Notes under the pieces: model-generated
Seen by the model: only the letters and a program-made list of their open reading frames with translations
What the model was told of the DNA's origin: nothing
The model's database searches: none
Made by a program: the position numbers and the translations under genes
Assembly: GCA_009602725.1 (NCBI GenBank)
Contig: WELB01000055.1
Location: 114,695 to 133,894 of the forward strand
Origin: Spirogloea muscicola
Lineage: Eukaryota > Streptophyta > Zygnematophyceae > Spirogloeales > Spirogloeaceae
Reading direction: 5' to 3'
DNA: 19,200 nucleotides
Shown here: positions 10,172 to 19,200 of the stretch, in pieces
Layout: each line of letters begins with the position of its first letter
Position numbering within the stretch: position 1 is the first letter of the stretch

Positions 10172-10306
10172 CCCTGACGAAAGCCGGAGGCCGCAGCGAG
10201 AGCGCGGCCAGCACGCAGATGCAAGGCGTGGGCCATGGTCCCTAGCTTTTGCGGTCCACTTGCGCGCAGGCCGCGCTCTGGCGGCGGCCTCCGGCTTCCG
10301 TCAGGG
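10172..10306. repeat. Foldback element with 38-bp arms
   Basis: Left arm 10172-10209 (CCCTGACGAAAGCCGGAGGC...) and right arm 10269-10306 are inverted copies of each other with 3 mismatches in 38 bp; the spacer is 59 bp. Short size, terminal arms and non-coding interior resemble a foldback or MITE-type element, but I could not identify a clear target-site duplication. Confidence 0.75.
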
Positions 10307-10399
10307 CGACGTCTTTCCGCCTGCTAGCTACTCAGATTTGCATCTACTGACGAGAGGTTACTGAGAGTTCGCTTACTGCTGTCTCAGTCCTTAGCACTC

Positions 10400-10455
10400 C
10401 GACTCCTTCAGACCTTGTCCATTCTTTTGGGCTGGCCTCTCCCAGCCACCAGTTA
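10400..10455 (+). repeat. Repeat family, partial copy
   Basis: CAGACCTTGTCCATTCTTTT followed by GGGCTGGCCTCTCCCAGCC follows the left half of the family; the CCCTTGCCCCCATT half is missing. Confidence 0.6.
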
Positions 10456-10534
10456 ATCTGGCCGCGCTTGCTCTCATGGACCGGTGGAGGGAGACGGACA
10501 AGCGCATACGATACAAGCACATACGATTCTTCTG

Positions 10535-10670
10535 CTTCTCACAGCCCTTGCCCCCATTGAGAGAGCCACTTCTCCTTCCCAATGGGGGCAAGGGCTGTGA
10601 GAAGCCAGCCCGAAAAGAATTGACAAGGTTCGAAGGGGCCAAACTACGAGCTAAGCAGCGACTGCGGGGC
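10535..10670. repeat. Head-to-head repeat copies, perfect 25-bp hairpin
   Basis: A short direct copy (10535-10573) meets a long inverted copy (about 10575-10669). Their cores form a perfect 25-bp inverted repeat: 10535-10559 (CTTCTCACAGCCCTTGCCCC + CATTG) against 10580-10604, with a 20-bp loop. Confidence 0.9.
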
Positions 10671-10748
10671 CTGAAGAGGCTATGGCAGAACGGGGGAGGA
10701 TGGACCGCTTCTGGAGAGGGACGCCGAGATGAAGAGATGGGGGGCCTT

Positions 10749-10774
10749 ATAGGCCCCTCCATAGGCCCCTCCAT
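10749..10774 (+). repeat. 12-bp tandem duplication
   Basis: ATAGGCCCCTCC is present twice in a row, followed by AT. A related CTTATAGGCCC word recurs at 10859, just after the last family copy. Confidence 0.75.
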
Positions 10775-10781
10775 CATCTGG

Positions 10782-10862
10782 CCCCCTTCGAACCTTTGTC
10801 AATTCTTTTTCGTGCGGGCTTTTCGCAGCCCTTGCCCCCATTGGGAGTGCCACTTCTTCTTA
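10782..10862 (+). repeat. Repeat family copy nearest the phospholipase B-like gene
   Basis: GGCCCCCTTCGAACCTTTGT, CAATTCTTTTTCGTGCGGGC, TTTTCGCAGCCCTTGCCCCC and ATTGGGAGTGCCACTTCTTC follow the whole consensus. It lies about 240 bp upstream of the ATG at 11100 and may sit within that promoter. Confidence 0.85.
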
Positions 10863-11040
10863 TAGGCCCATGGATCTGATCACGCCAGGCGGGGGAGGGG
10901 CGTCTTTTCGTACCGGGGCCCCGACTGGCGGCGCCGCCACCGCGCGCCCCGTCGGGCTGGCATTCGGCCACGCAAGCTCCGGCCCCGGCCCTCCGCCTTT
11001 AACTAGCCGCCATCTAGACTCTTTGCTGACGGGAAAACCA

Positions 11041-11094
11041 CCCCCGCCGCCGCCACCGCAGCCGCCGCCGCCGGCGCCGCCGCCGCCGCCGCGG
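11041..11094. repeat. CCG/GCC tract before a start codon
   Basis: Interrupted CCG units immediately upstream of the ATG at 11100, probably in the 5' UTR. Confidence 0.8.
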
Positions 11095-11099
11095 TCGCC

Positions 11100-14000
11100 A
11101 TGGACGCCGCGAAGGTGGCGCAGCTGCGGCAGTTCGTGACGCTGTGCCAGGCGTCGCCCGCCGNCAGCGGCGCTTGTGCTGGCTCTGGCGCTGGCCGCCG
11201 GCGCCACCGCAGCGCAGCGCTCGGAGATGCATCTCGCCGTGGCCGGACCGGCCGGGGCCCGCTCGGTGCGCCCGCTCGCCGCGGCTGCTCGCGAGGACGA
11301 GAAGGCCATGGCGTGCGCCTCCGGGTACTACGAGTACGAGATGATGACCACCGGCTGGTGCTTCGTGCACGTCATCACCCGCGCCTCCTGCTCTAACATT
11401 GACCAGGTCCTTCGCCGCTCTCACCCTCCCACTTGCCACTAACGGCCGCTTCTGTATACTCTTGGCTTCGCATAAGCGCCTGGCTATCACCTTCCTCCTC
11501 CAGCTAGCAGCTCACTCGCCCAGGCAGCTTCTTGTTTGTGCACAAATACTTCATTGAAATCTACCTGTAATTAAAGACCAGAATTTGGCCTTTAATGTAT
11601 GCAAATGTTCATCAGACTGTTGGTTGGGGTTCCTGTTCAGGCTTATGCTGCTGGGTACGTGGAGGGTGCGCTCTCTCACCGCGAGATCTGGCCCCACTGG
11701 CTCAACACCAAGTCTGCCTTTGACTACTCTGCCAAGATGGACAAGTACCTGGCGACCAACTGGGGCTACCTCAAGCGCCAGTTCGCCCGCTCGCATGGTT
11801 CAGCAGAGAAGGCCGCCTACTGGGCGCAGGTGCTCATCTGGCCCATCAGCCAAACAGCAGGCTGACATTGTGCAGAGATGACTGATTAATGCGGCAGAAG
11901 CTTTGAAGTCAAGTTAGTGGCTTCATCTCAATAAATATATAAAATTTATATTAAAGTATAGTTTGCTGCATGTGCTTGCCTCTGTGTGTTGGGCGCTTGG
12001 AAGCTTAGTCTTTGTGTCATATAGCAGGAGCTCAGCTACACTGTGCGCCAATGTATTCATCCAGGTCGAGCTTGTATACGAGCAACTTCGTGGGATTGCC
12101 GAGGGGTACAATTCCGCTTGCCCCGAGGAGCACAGGTTATCAGGTGAGATACTAGTGCTTACTTGACGTGATGGTAGCTTGTCATCGTCCTGCTGGCATG
12201 AAGTGTAAATTGGCGCGTGCTACTTGGTGAACAGCTACAACTGTGGCAAGACGTACCTCGAAACCTTACACTTCGTGACCTTTTTGACTTTCTCGACTCT
12301 TTGACTTCTGTGCAGAACAAGCCTTCATGCTAATGAACAGTGATGGTGATATGTACGACCTCAAGCCAGCATTAGCTCTCATTCCTGACTCTGAGCTTGA
12401 GCCGAAGGATGATGATGACGATGATGACGATGACGACAAGAACAACAATGATGACGATGAGGATGATGATGATGACGAAGATGACGAGGATGATGACAAT
12501 GTCAATGACTCCAAAAGGCGAGCAAAGGTTGCAAAAAGTGCGAGGGATGCAAAGAGCATGTTTGGGCGCAAGTCACTTCTTCGCCAGGCTGTCGATAAAG
12601 AGACAGTGAGCATCGACGAGGAGCATGATGCAGCACACTCTCGCGCTCAGGGCAGATGCTCTGGCATGGTCAAGGTACCTAGCTTACAAGTCACTGCTTC
12701 TTGGAGATTGATGGCAGTATGTTAGATCATTCTGTTGAGCGCTGCAACACTGGCATGCTCGCTTCTTATGGTTCCCCATTTATTCTTTCCCCATTCATTG
12801 AGCTTGATCCTATTTGCAACCTGTGCTAGCTAGCACTTATGCCAAATTCAGAGATTGCCTTGGTATCATGCAGGTGACAGCAGGTAACACAGAGCTTTTC
12901 ACCAGCCAGGTGGCATTCACTGGCTTGGAGGAGATGCTGCGCATGTACAAGTAAGCTTCTGAGCTTGGGTTGCATGCCCGTGTATTAGTCACACATCAGA
13001 ATCATGACATGCCATTGCTGACTGCAAATGGCTGCATTGGACTCATATATTGCTGTTGTCTAATGTAAAAGACACGTGTTGTATTTGCAGGATGTACGAT
13101 TTTGCCTTTACAAAGTACAGTGGCTCAGCCGACAGCCTCCCTGGCAAGCGCATGGCGTTCTCCTCATATCCTGCCCACCTGTTCTCTGGCGACGATTTCT
13201 ACGTCATTTCCTCGGGCCTGCAGGTCCAGGAGACGACTGTTTACACATACAACTTTGACCTGTACAAGAAGTACATCACTCCCACGGGCACTGTGCTCGA
13301 GTGGGTCCGCAATCTGGTCGCAAATCGTCTGGCCACCAGCGCGCCAGAGTGGTCGAAGATCTTCTCGTGGTATAATAGCGGCTCATACAACAACCAGTGG
13401 ATGATTACCGACTACAGCCTCTTCACGCCCGGGCAGCCACTTAAGGACAACACGGCCTGGGTTCTTGAGCAGTTCCCTGGGTATGCCATGACTTGTCTTG
13501 TCTTGCTCATACACTGATGCATTGGCAATTGTACTCAATCCATTGGTTACTTGTGTAGTCAATATTTGCAGTGGTATCATGCAAGCTGTAACAAATTTCT
13601 GATTTTCTTCTGAGAATGCATTGCACCTTCTTACTTCATCTTTGTTATTGCAGATACATCGATGCGTGGGATGTCACTGAGGAGTTGCGGCAGCATGGCT
13701 ACTGGGCCTCTTACAACATTCCGGCGTCCAAGAAGCTGTTTGCAGTTGCTGGCTGGCCTGAGCAAGGTGTCATTTCCATTCCAAATTTGACGGGGTGCTA
13801 CGTCGTTCTTATGCTGTTGAGCTGTGTCTTGTTTCACTGCAGACATTGAATACCATCAGCAAATTGATGCGTTGTGTTGATCCCATGGTGACAGTGGCGA
13901 AGCTGGGGCCATGGTTGAGTTATGAGGGCGCTCCACGCGCCAAGCTCTTCAAGCGTGACCATGTCCTGGTGACAGATATTGACTCCTTCAAGACGCTGAT

Positions 14001-14804
14001 GCGCTACAACGACTTCAAGCGTGACCCCTTGAGCCGCTGCCCTCAGTGTGATCCACCCTACAATGCAGGTACATGATGGCAGCTCCTTCCCCACCTTTGC
14101 ACCTGCCGCTAAGCTACATCTTGCAAGTTTGGCAGGAAACATCTGCCGAATCTACCCATCTGCTACTACAGATGCAAAATCAGCTTTGGTATCTTCAGAG
14201 TCATTTTGCAAGCTACTGAGAGTTATTTATGAGGTAGGTCAATGTCATAACTGATGGCACTGGATATGCTGTTGCAGAGTTTGGCATTGCAAGCAGGGGA
14301 GACTTGAATCTGGCAAATGGCAGCTATCCCGCAAACATGATATCCCACAGGGACCACTCTTCGATCGACACCAAGGTCACCAGCTATGCACTCATGATGG
14401 AAATGGAGAGCATCATTGTCTGCGGGCCCACATGCGATACGCAGCCGGTCTTCAAGTGGTCTGGCTCGGATTTTAACATTCTTCCCCACGAGGTAATATG
14501 TTGTGACATTCTACGCACTTAAATCTGTTGCATTCTGCCTGGCAGAGGCAATAAGTGCATCTTGTCTTTGAGTATGCAACCTGTGCATTATGGTGGCATT
14601 GCAAAGCCATTGATTCTTAATCATATCCACGGCAGTGCAAGCTTCTGCAGCTGCCCATGTCATTGACACCATGATGTATGCTTGTCTCAGGGACACCCCG
14701 ACTCCTTCAACTTTCCTTGGTACAAGGTCGGATGGAATTCGTCTTTTGACGATCCCTGGGCCAAGTATGTAAAGAACTCGACCTACTGCCACTCAGACGA
14801 GTGA
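11100..14804 (+). CDS. Phospholipase B-like (PLBD family) hydrolase
   Basis: Ten exons: 11100-11406, 11641-11829, 12065-12143, 12316-12674, 12874-12950, 13091-13480, 13654-13766, 13895-14068, 14278-14492, 14691-14804. All junctions keep phase and give about 671 residues if the N at 11164 is an extra base; with it counted the frame breaks. The ATG has a GCC-ATGG context. Residues about 21-40 (ALVLALALAAGATAA) form a secretion signal or anchor. Family motifs: AYAAGYVEGALSHREIW (exon 2), GRCSGMVK (residues 304-311, with predicted autocatalytic nucleophile Cys306), FSSYPAHLFSGDDFYVISSG and QETT (exon 6), PRAKLFKRD, MRYNDFKRDPLSRCPQC, ASRGDLNLANGSYP, GGxID-like SSIDTKVTS and DSFNFPW near the end. 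PLBD proteins are Ntn-type hydrolases of the lysosome or secretory route, cut into two chains before the Cys; their natural substrate is poorly settled (phospholipid deacylation or amides). Odd points: an acidic insert at residues 223-253 and a short exon 7/8 junction lacking about 20 family residues. Confidence 0.88.
12408..12500 (+). repeat. GAT/GAC codon repeat coding an acidic tract
   Basis: Imperfect GAY/GAG codon repeat in exon 4 of the PLBD-like gene. It encodes about 31 residues that are nearly all Asp/Glu with a short KNNN break, about 50 residues before the predicted nucleophile codon TGC (12657-12659). Confidence 0.9.
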
Positions 14805-15323
14805 GCATGAGCAGTGGGATTTAGTCATGCAACTATGGTCGCGGTTCTAGTGGCAATTACACCGCTCAGGCCGTGCACCCGCACCATTGGCCTTTAGTCA
14901 TCTTCTGTTGATGCTATTGTTTTGCATTTTATCTATGTTATTGACAGTTTGACTTCACACAAGCTGTGAAAGGTGTTCACAGCCCAGTTGGAATGAGAAT
15001 CACGCATGATATTGAGTCCATGAGGGTGGCCACGGCAGTGGTCATGTGAGCCCTGAGGGTCAAGTGCCTGGTGGTCTGAGCATGGAGAAGGAATGTTGTA
15101 TTTGAATGCATTCATGTCTCCAGCAGCTTGATCAAGCATCTGGACACTTCTGGGGTTTGATTAATCACCACTTTTGTTTGCGTCAATACTCACGGAGGAG
15201 AAGATGGCACCAGTTGTTCTCACAGAAGTCTGTGTATATCATATTGATACAAGATGAAATGAAACAATAAGACAGTATCTGTCATCACTCAGTCAAGCAG
15301 GTATCTCTCAGTCAAGCAGCAGT
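14805..15323. other. Convergent intergenic region
   Basis: About 520 bp between the stops of the PLBD-like gene (plus) and the SLC35F6-like gene (minus), so it should contain both 3' UTRs. A 14-base word (ctcagtcaagcag) is repeated at about 15288 and 15308. I see no gene or RNA. Confidence 0.5.
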
Positions 15324-18300
15324 TCAAGTATGACCTTGAGAGTTGGAATCTGTATATGCAGGCAAAGAGTTTCTTGGTGTCTGTGGTGAAAAGCCAGCAA
15401 GGTTCATTGTACTCTGCAACAACATCATGTCATGTCAGAGGGCAGGTCATTAGTATTTCCGACTCAAAATCCGTTTAAGATTCTTAGCTTGACTACAGCA
15501 AGTCTATTATGCTTTCAGTCCAGATTGTTGTTAAAGTTGATGTGGGTCAACAGAGACAGCTGCAATGCAATGTACCTTGTACACAGAGGGCTTAGGGGAC
15601 ATCGCGATGGCCGGTGTTGATGAACCTCGTGATCCTGCAAATTGCCAACAATTTCAATACGACCCTGAAGCTTGCAACTTCTAGAGTAAAGGATTACCTG
15701 AATATACATATGGCAGAAGTCTTCGACTGTGCACGCTGAAGGACTCACTTGGCCTTGGCACTGGAGGTGCCTGGGTTGCTACATGAGGCTCCTCGTTCAG
15801 CGCAACCAGTGCTGAGGTTTCCTCCCCCTTGCTGGCCGCTTTCTCATCGCCCCTTGCATAGATCAGTGCACCACACACTAGCACAACAAACCTGCCAGTC
15901 CCATGTCCAATTTCCAACATCACTTCTGTCAGAACATAGAATGGCTGATTCTATCATCTGCTAGCACAGAGATTGATTACTGACTGACAAAAGCACAAGC
16001 TGCAGAAGGCAGCGGCCCAGAAGTCTCACCCAGCTGCTTGTATGTAGGACCCATTGTTCCACGACTCTCCGAGCTTCCCATACCCAAGCGGAGTGTAAAA
16101 TAACAGCAGGTCAACCTGCAACAGGTTTTGCCTTCCATTTCACTGTAAGACTGCATGCTACCTTGCAATCCACACCTAACTTGCCTGCTTATGGCAAGTG
16201 CAATATGGATTGGTCTTGCAATCTGACTCCTGCAGCACTTGTTCAGGTGTATGCTGAAAGTAGCAGTGCTAGAGAGAAATGTGTGCCTTACCAGCCACAC
16301 AAAAAGCGTACGCATGGTCTCCAACACTGTCCGGAAAACAGCCCCAAGGTTGCCTGCAACAATAGCGTAACGACATCTTAATAGTTGGCATACTGAGCTA
16401 TCGTGCACACATTGTTGCAGCTGTGCCAAGCTGGTATAGCAGAGGCCTGCCAAGACTAAGCGCAGAATCAGAAAGAAGTATCACATCAGGGCAATCACTG
16501 GACTATGGAGCATCACCTGTTACACACATCCCTGCATAGTTGTACATGAGGAGGCCAGCCATGTCAACTAAGAGGATGATCCAGATCACTCTATTGTGCA
16601 TGATCATCTGCAATCAAACCACAAGTGACGCACTCCTTAACCATGACTGATAACGTGCTGGATACAGCAAGAGAAAACATGAAGCTTGCCCAGAGGTGGC
16701 CAGATCTACAGCCAGAAGGCTTCTACCGGCATGCAAATGCAAGCTGCTGAGTTCTTGCCACACAGTATCACAAAAGTGTGTACAGATAAGACTTTAAGCT
16801 GATGACAACAAGGAGCAGCCCTCAGGACTCAACTTTGTTCGAATGCGCACAACCTGCTGTCAATATTGCACTGCTATTGGAACCCAAGCGCAAAAGAAGA
16901 ATACGAAAGATAGTGTCATGGACGTGCGGTCCAGTGCACGAGAGGCATACGTGCAGTGTGTCAAGCGAGTCTTCATGGAGCCCAGAGCCCTCTCGGCCAG
17001 GTATGAAGTAGACACTAGGCAATACCACCAAGAACATAGCCAAGCTTCCCCACACCCCCTCAAAGCCCACCTGCACACGACAACCCCTGACAGTCAGCTT
17101 CAGGTCAACTTAAGGCACCAAAATCTACTGTCAAATTCAAGCATGCGCTGTCTGAAAGATGTCAGTGCAACTCGCACAAGACAAAAGCGGAAGTAAGTCA
17201 GAAGCTGAAGGAGCAACTCACGATCTTGAGAGGCGCAATATTCAGGTCTGCCATGAAGAAGTCCTCATAGGTGATCTGGGCAGCTTGAACAGACTGCAAG
17301 AAACAAGTACGGCAAATGAAGGCTTGCCTCTTGACTGACTCTGAAGGCGGAGAATGAAGCAATCAACCGAGCCCGTATTATAAGCTAATCCCCTACGCCT
17401 TAGTCAGATTTGTATATCTGCGCTTGAAAAACTTACTACAACACGCGAAGCAAATGCAGAGTACACTGGTGCAGATTTCCGACAGTGTATAGCTGGACAT
17501 CAAGTCAGGTCAATGACTTGTGGCGCAGCACAGTGGAGAAGGCCTTGCTTATCCGGTGTGGCGGGGCGCACCTGTGAGGCGATGATGAGGCACATGCCAA
17601 TGGCCATTTGGCGCACCGGCACCTTGCGGGTGGAGCTGCCCTCGCTGCCCAAGAGGCTGGCAGCACCTACTAGCGAGATGCCGGCCTATTAGCAGCACAT
17701 GCGACAGACAAAGACCAGGTGCTAAGGCAATTGGTAAGCGCTACAAGACTGCCTTAATTCAGCAGGCAAGGACAAGACTAAGAAGCACGCAAAGGACGTC
17801 TCAGACAAGACTGTTGCAATTCAATTGACAAATGTTGCATGTTCCTTCCAAGCCTGCACCTCCCGTGCAATTTAGCTTAATGCTTCTATATTCTGGAATA
17901 ATTGGTCTTACTGTGCAATGGTAAAGTGGCTTAGTTCCACTAACACGCATCAAGGCATAGGGTGCAAGGCTTATACCAAGCAGCATAGGATGCCCGAATA
18001 GTGGAACTTGTTCAGCTTGCGGCCCAGGAAGATGACCGAGAAGAGCGCGGCAAAGAGCATCTCAGCGCCACGGAGCATCTGGTACACGGATGCGGTGACG
18101 GAGACGAGTCCGACGTTCATGAGCACGGTGGCAACGAGGTCGAAGCCCGTCGGGATGGCCAGCATGAACGCCTCCCGCCAGCTGCCACGCCGCTCCTCCT
18201 AGACGAGTTCCAAAGGCACAGGTTGAAGCCACAGCAGCAGCTGGTGAGTACATCTATGAGTTATTTGGCCAAATGGGCAAGCTTGTCATTGCAGCACTGC

Positions 18301-18907
18301 CGTGACTGTGGGCGCTGAAGTGGTCAACAAAAACCAAAACCCACATGCTAATCCGTGGTCGTATGCACCTGCTCCAGGAGGGGGGCCTCGGCGTCCCGCG
18401 TGGGCTTGCGCCGCTTCCACTCCTGGTAGTAGGACAGCGGGAGGCTGAGGCTCATGCCGACGAACATGACGGTGACCATGGCCCAGGGCTTGAGGAAGTA
18501 CTTGGTGCGGCCGTCCGAGCCCTCGCCCTGCAGCTCGTACACTGCGCCCACGACGCGCAGAACCACTGACCGTAAGCTCGGCACTGGGTTCGTCTCGGGC
18601 TCGCCTTGTACGCCATCGCTGGCCCCAATGGCTGCCGGTGTCTTGGTGTGACTTACTCTGATGTGGGGCAATGCCGACGACGGACTCGACCGTCAGCGGG
18701 CAAAGGCAATGAGACGAGACGACGGCACACACGCCGTCGCTCTGACGACGTGCCACTGATGCCGGCCCGATGGTCCCCCACCGAAGCTGACGTTCCTAAG
18801 GAGCGGTGCTGGTCGGATGGATGCCGGTCGCGCGACTCTCGTCAGCGGGGCGTCGTCGGTCAACGAGGCGGGAGCCTTTCACAGCGGTGTCGTCAGAGGC
18901 TTCTCCT

Positions 18908-18938
<31 letters not shown>

Positions 18939-19037
18939 GGCGGCGGGGGGCGCACCGATCTTGGCGATGAGCGACGTGAGCGTGCCGAAGACGAGCAGGC
19001 CGGCGATGCTGGCGCCCGAGCCCAGCGAGAGCGCCAT
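15324..19037 (-). CDS. SLC35F6: Solute carrier 35 member F6-like transporter
   Basis: Twelve minus-strand exons in transcript order: 19037-18956, 18541-18369, 18198-17977, 17685-17572, 17293-17222, 17070-16951, 16607-16517, 16353-16292, 16115-16030, 15891-15698, 15634-15576, 15413-15324. All phases agree and total 1365 nt, giving 454 residues. The start ATGG follows a (GGC)13 run. About ten membrane segments are visible: SIAGLLVFGTLTSLIAKI (residues 10-27), KPWAMVTVMFVGMSLSLPL, then FDLVATVLMNVGLVSV with ASVYQMLRGAEMLFAALFSV and FLGRKLNKFHYSGI (exon 3, EamA/DMT hallmark), GISLVGAASLLG, QMAIGMCLIIASQ, VGFEGVWGSLAMFLVVLPS with PGREGSGLHEDSLDTL, MYNYAGMCVTGNLGAVFRTV, ETMRTLFVWL and FVVLVCGALIYARGDE. 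The Ser-rich cytosolic tail ends in the last two exons. The family belongs to the nucleotide-sugar/drug-metabolite superfamily; the human member is lysosomal and its substrate is not established. The last two exons are less certain than the rest, although their splice sites are good. Confidence 0.88.
18909..18938. repeat. (CGG)10 in intron 1 of the SLC35F6-like gene
   Basis: Ten uninterrupted CGG units on the plus strand, followed by more G/C-only sequence up to about 18954, directly next to the donor of exon 1. They are complementary to the GCC run on the other side of exon 1. Confidence 0.95.
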
Positions 19038-19038
19038 G

Positions 19039-19200
<162 letters not shown>

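Larger units (their letters stand above)
9158..11040. other. Repeat island without host genes
   Basis: Between the retrotransposon remnant and the GCC tract of the phospholipase B-like gene I see only repeats: scattered copies of one family in both orientations, a second 57-bp module and three inverted repeats, listed separately. Open frames here arise from the repeats and match no protein I know. The last part (about 10870-11040) is unique GC-rich DNA, probably promoter and 5' UTR of the gene that starts at 11100. Confidence 0.6.

Noticed and set aside
8252-10862. CRISPR-like array
   Set aside because: Copies vary in length and orientation, spacing is irregular and the genome is eukaryotic.
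10860-11139. Open frames over the GC-rich stretch before 11100
   Set aside because: Pro/Gly/Ala-rich low complexity from the CCG tract; more likely 5' UTR of the PLBD-like gene.
12266-12613. Minus-strand frame with a long serine run
   Set aside because: It is the antisense reading of the Asp-coding GAY repeat in the PLBD-like gene.

Overview
The window is nuclear eukaryotic DNA. Its genes are split by many GT-AG introns with pyrimidine-rich TTGCAG/TTTCAG acceptors, the coding exons are GC-rich at third positions, and introns and 3' flanks are less GC-rich. Start codons sit in a GCC-ATGG context, often next to GCC/CCG trinucleotide runs. This style and the protein families suggest a green alga, perhaps a trebouxiophyte (Coccomyxa/Chlorella-like); that placement is an inference. 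Two single N bases (7743 and 11164) and a terminal run of A mark it as draft assembly, probably a contig end on the right.

Four multi-exon genes lie in two convergent pairs. (1) 6-3080, plus: a type II membrane protein with a P-loop and a sulfotransferase-like core. (2) 3540-about 7796, minus: an ATP-grasp ligase resembling carnosine synthase; its 5' end is unresolved and one exon carries a frame change. (3) 11100-14804, plus: a phospholipase B-like (PLBD family) secretory/lysosomal hydrolase of about 671 residues, with an Asp-rich insert before its predicted autocleavage Cys. (4) 15324-19037, minus: a 454-residue drug/metabolite-superfamily transporter of the SLC35F6 type. For genes 3 and 4 the spliced frame closes exactly over 10 and 12 exons (gene 3 after ignoring the N).

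The two pairs are separated by about 3 kb of repeats (roughly 8250-10870). This island holds the 3' end of a non-LTR retrotransposon (C-terminal endonuclease-like part of its ORF, frameshifted), a 57-bp module present twice, at least eight copies in both orientations of a family centred on CACAGCCCTTGCCCCCATT, and three strong inverted repeats, one a perfect 25-bp stem. I see no protein-coding host gene in it.

The genes do not form one pathway. Genes 3 and 4 are convergent neighbours and both families are lysosomal/vacuolar in animals, which may be coincidence. I found no tRNA, rRNA, CRISPR or viral gene. The main points to check are the repeat island, the acidic insert, two possible single-base errors and the complementary trinucleotide runs around exon 1 of gene 4.
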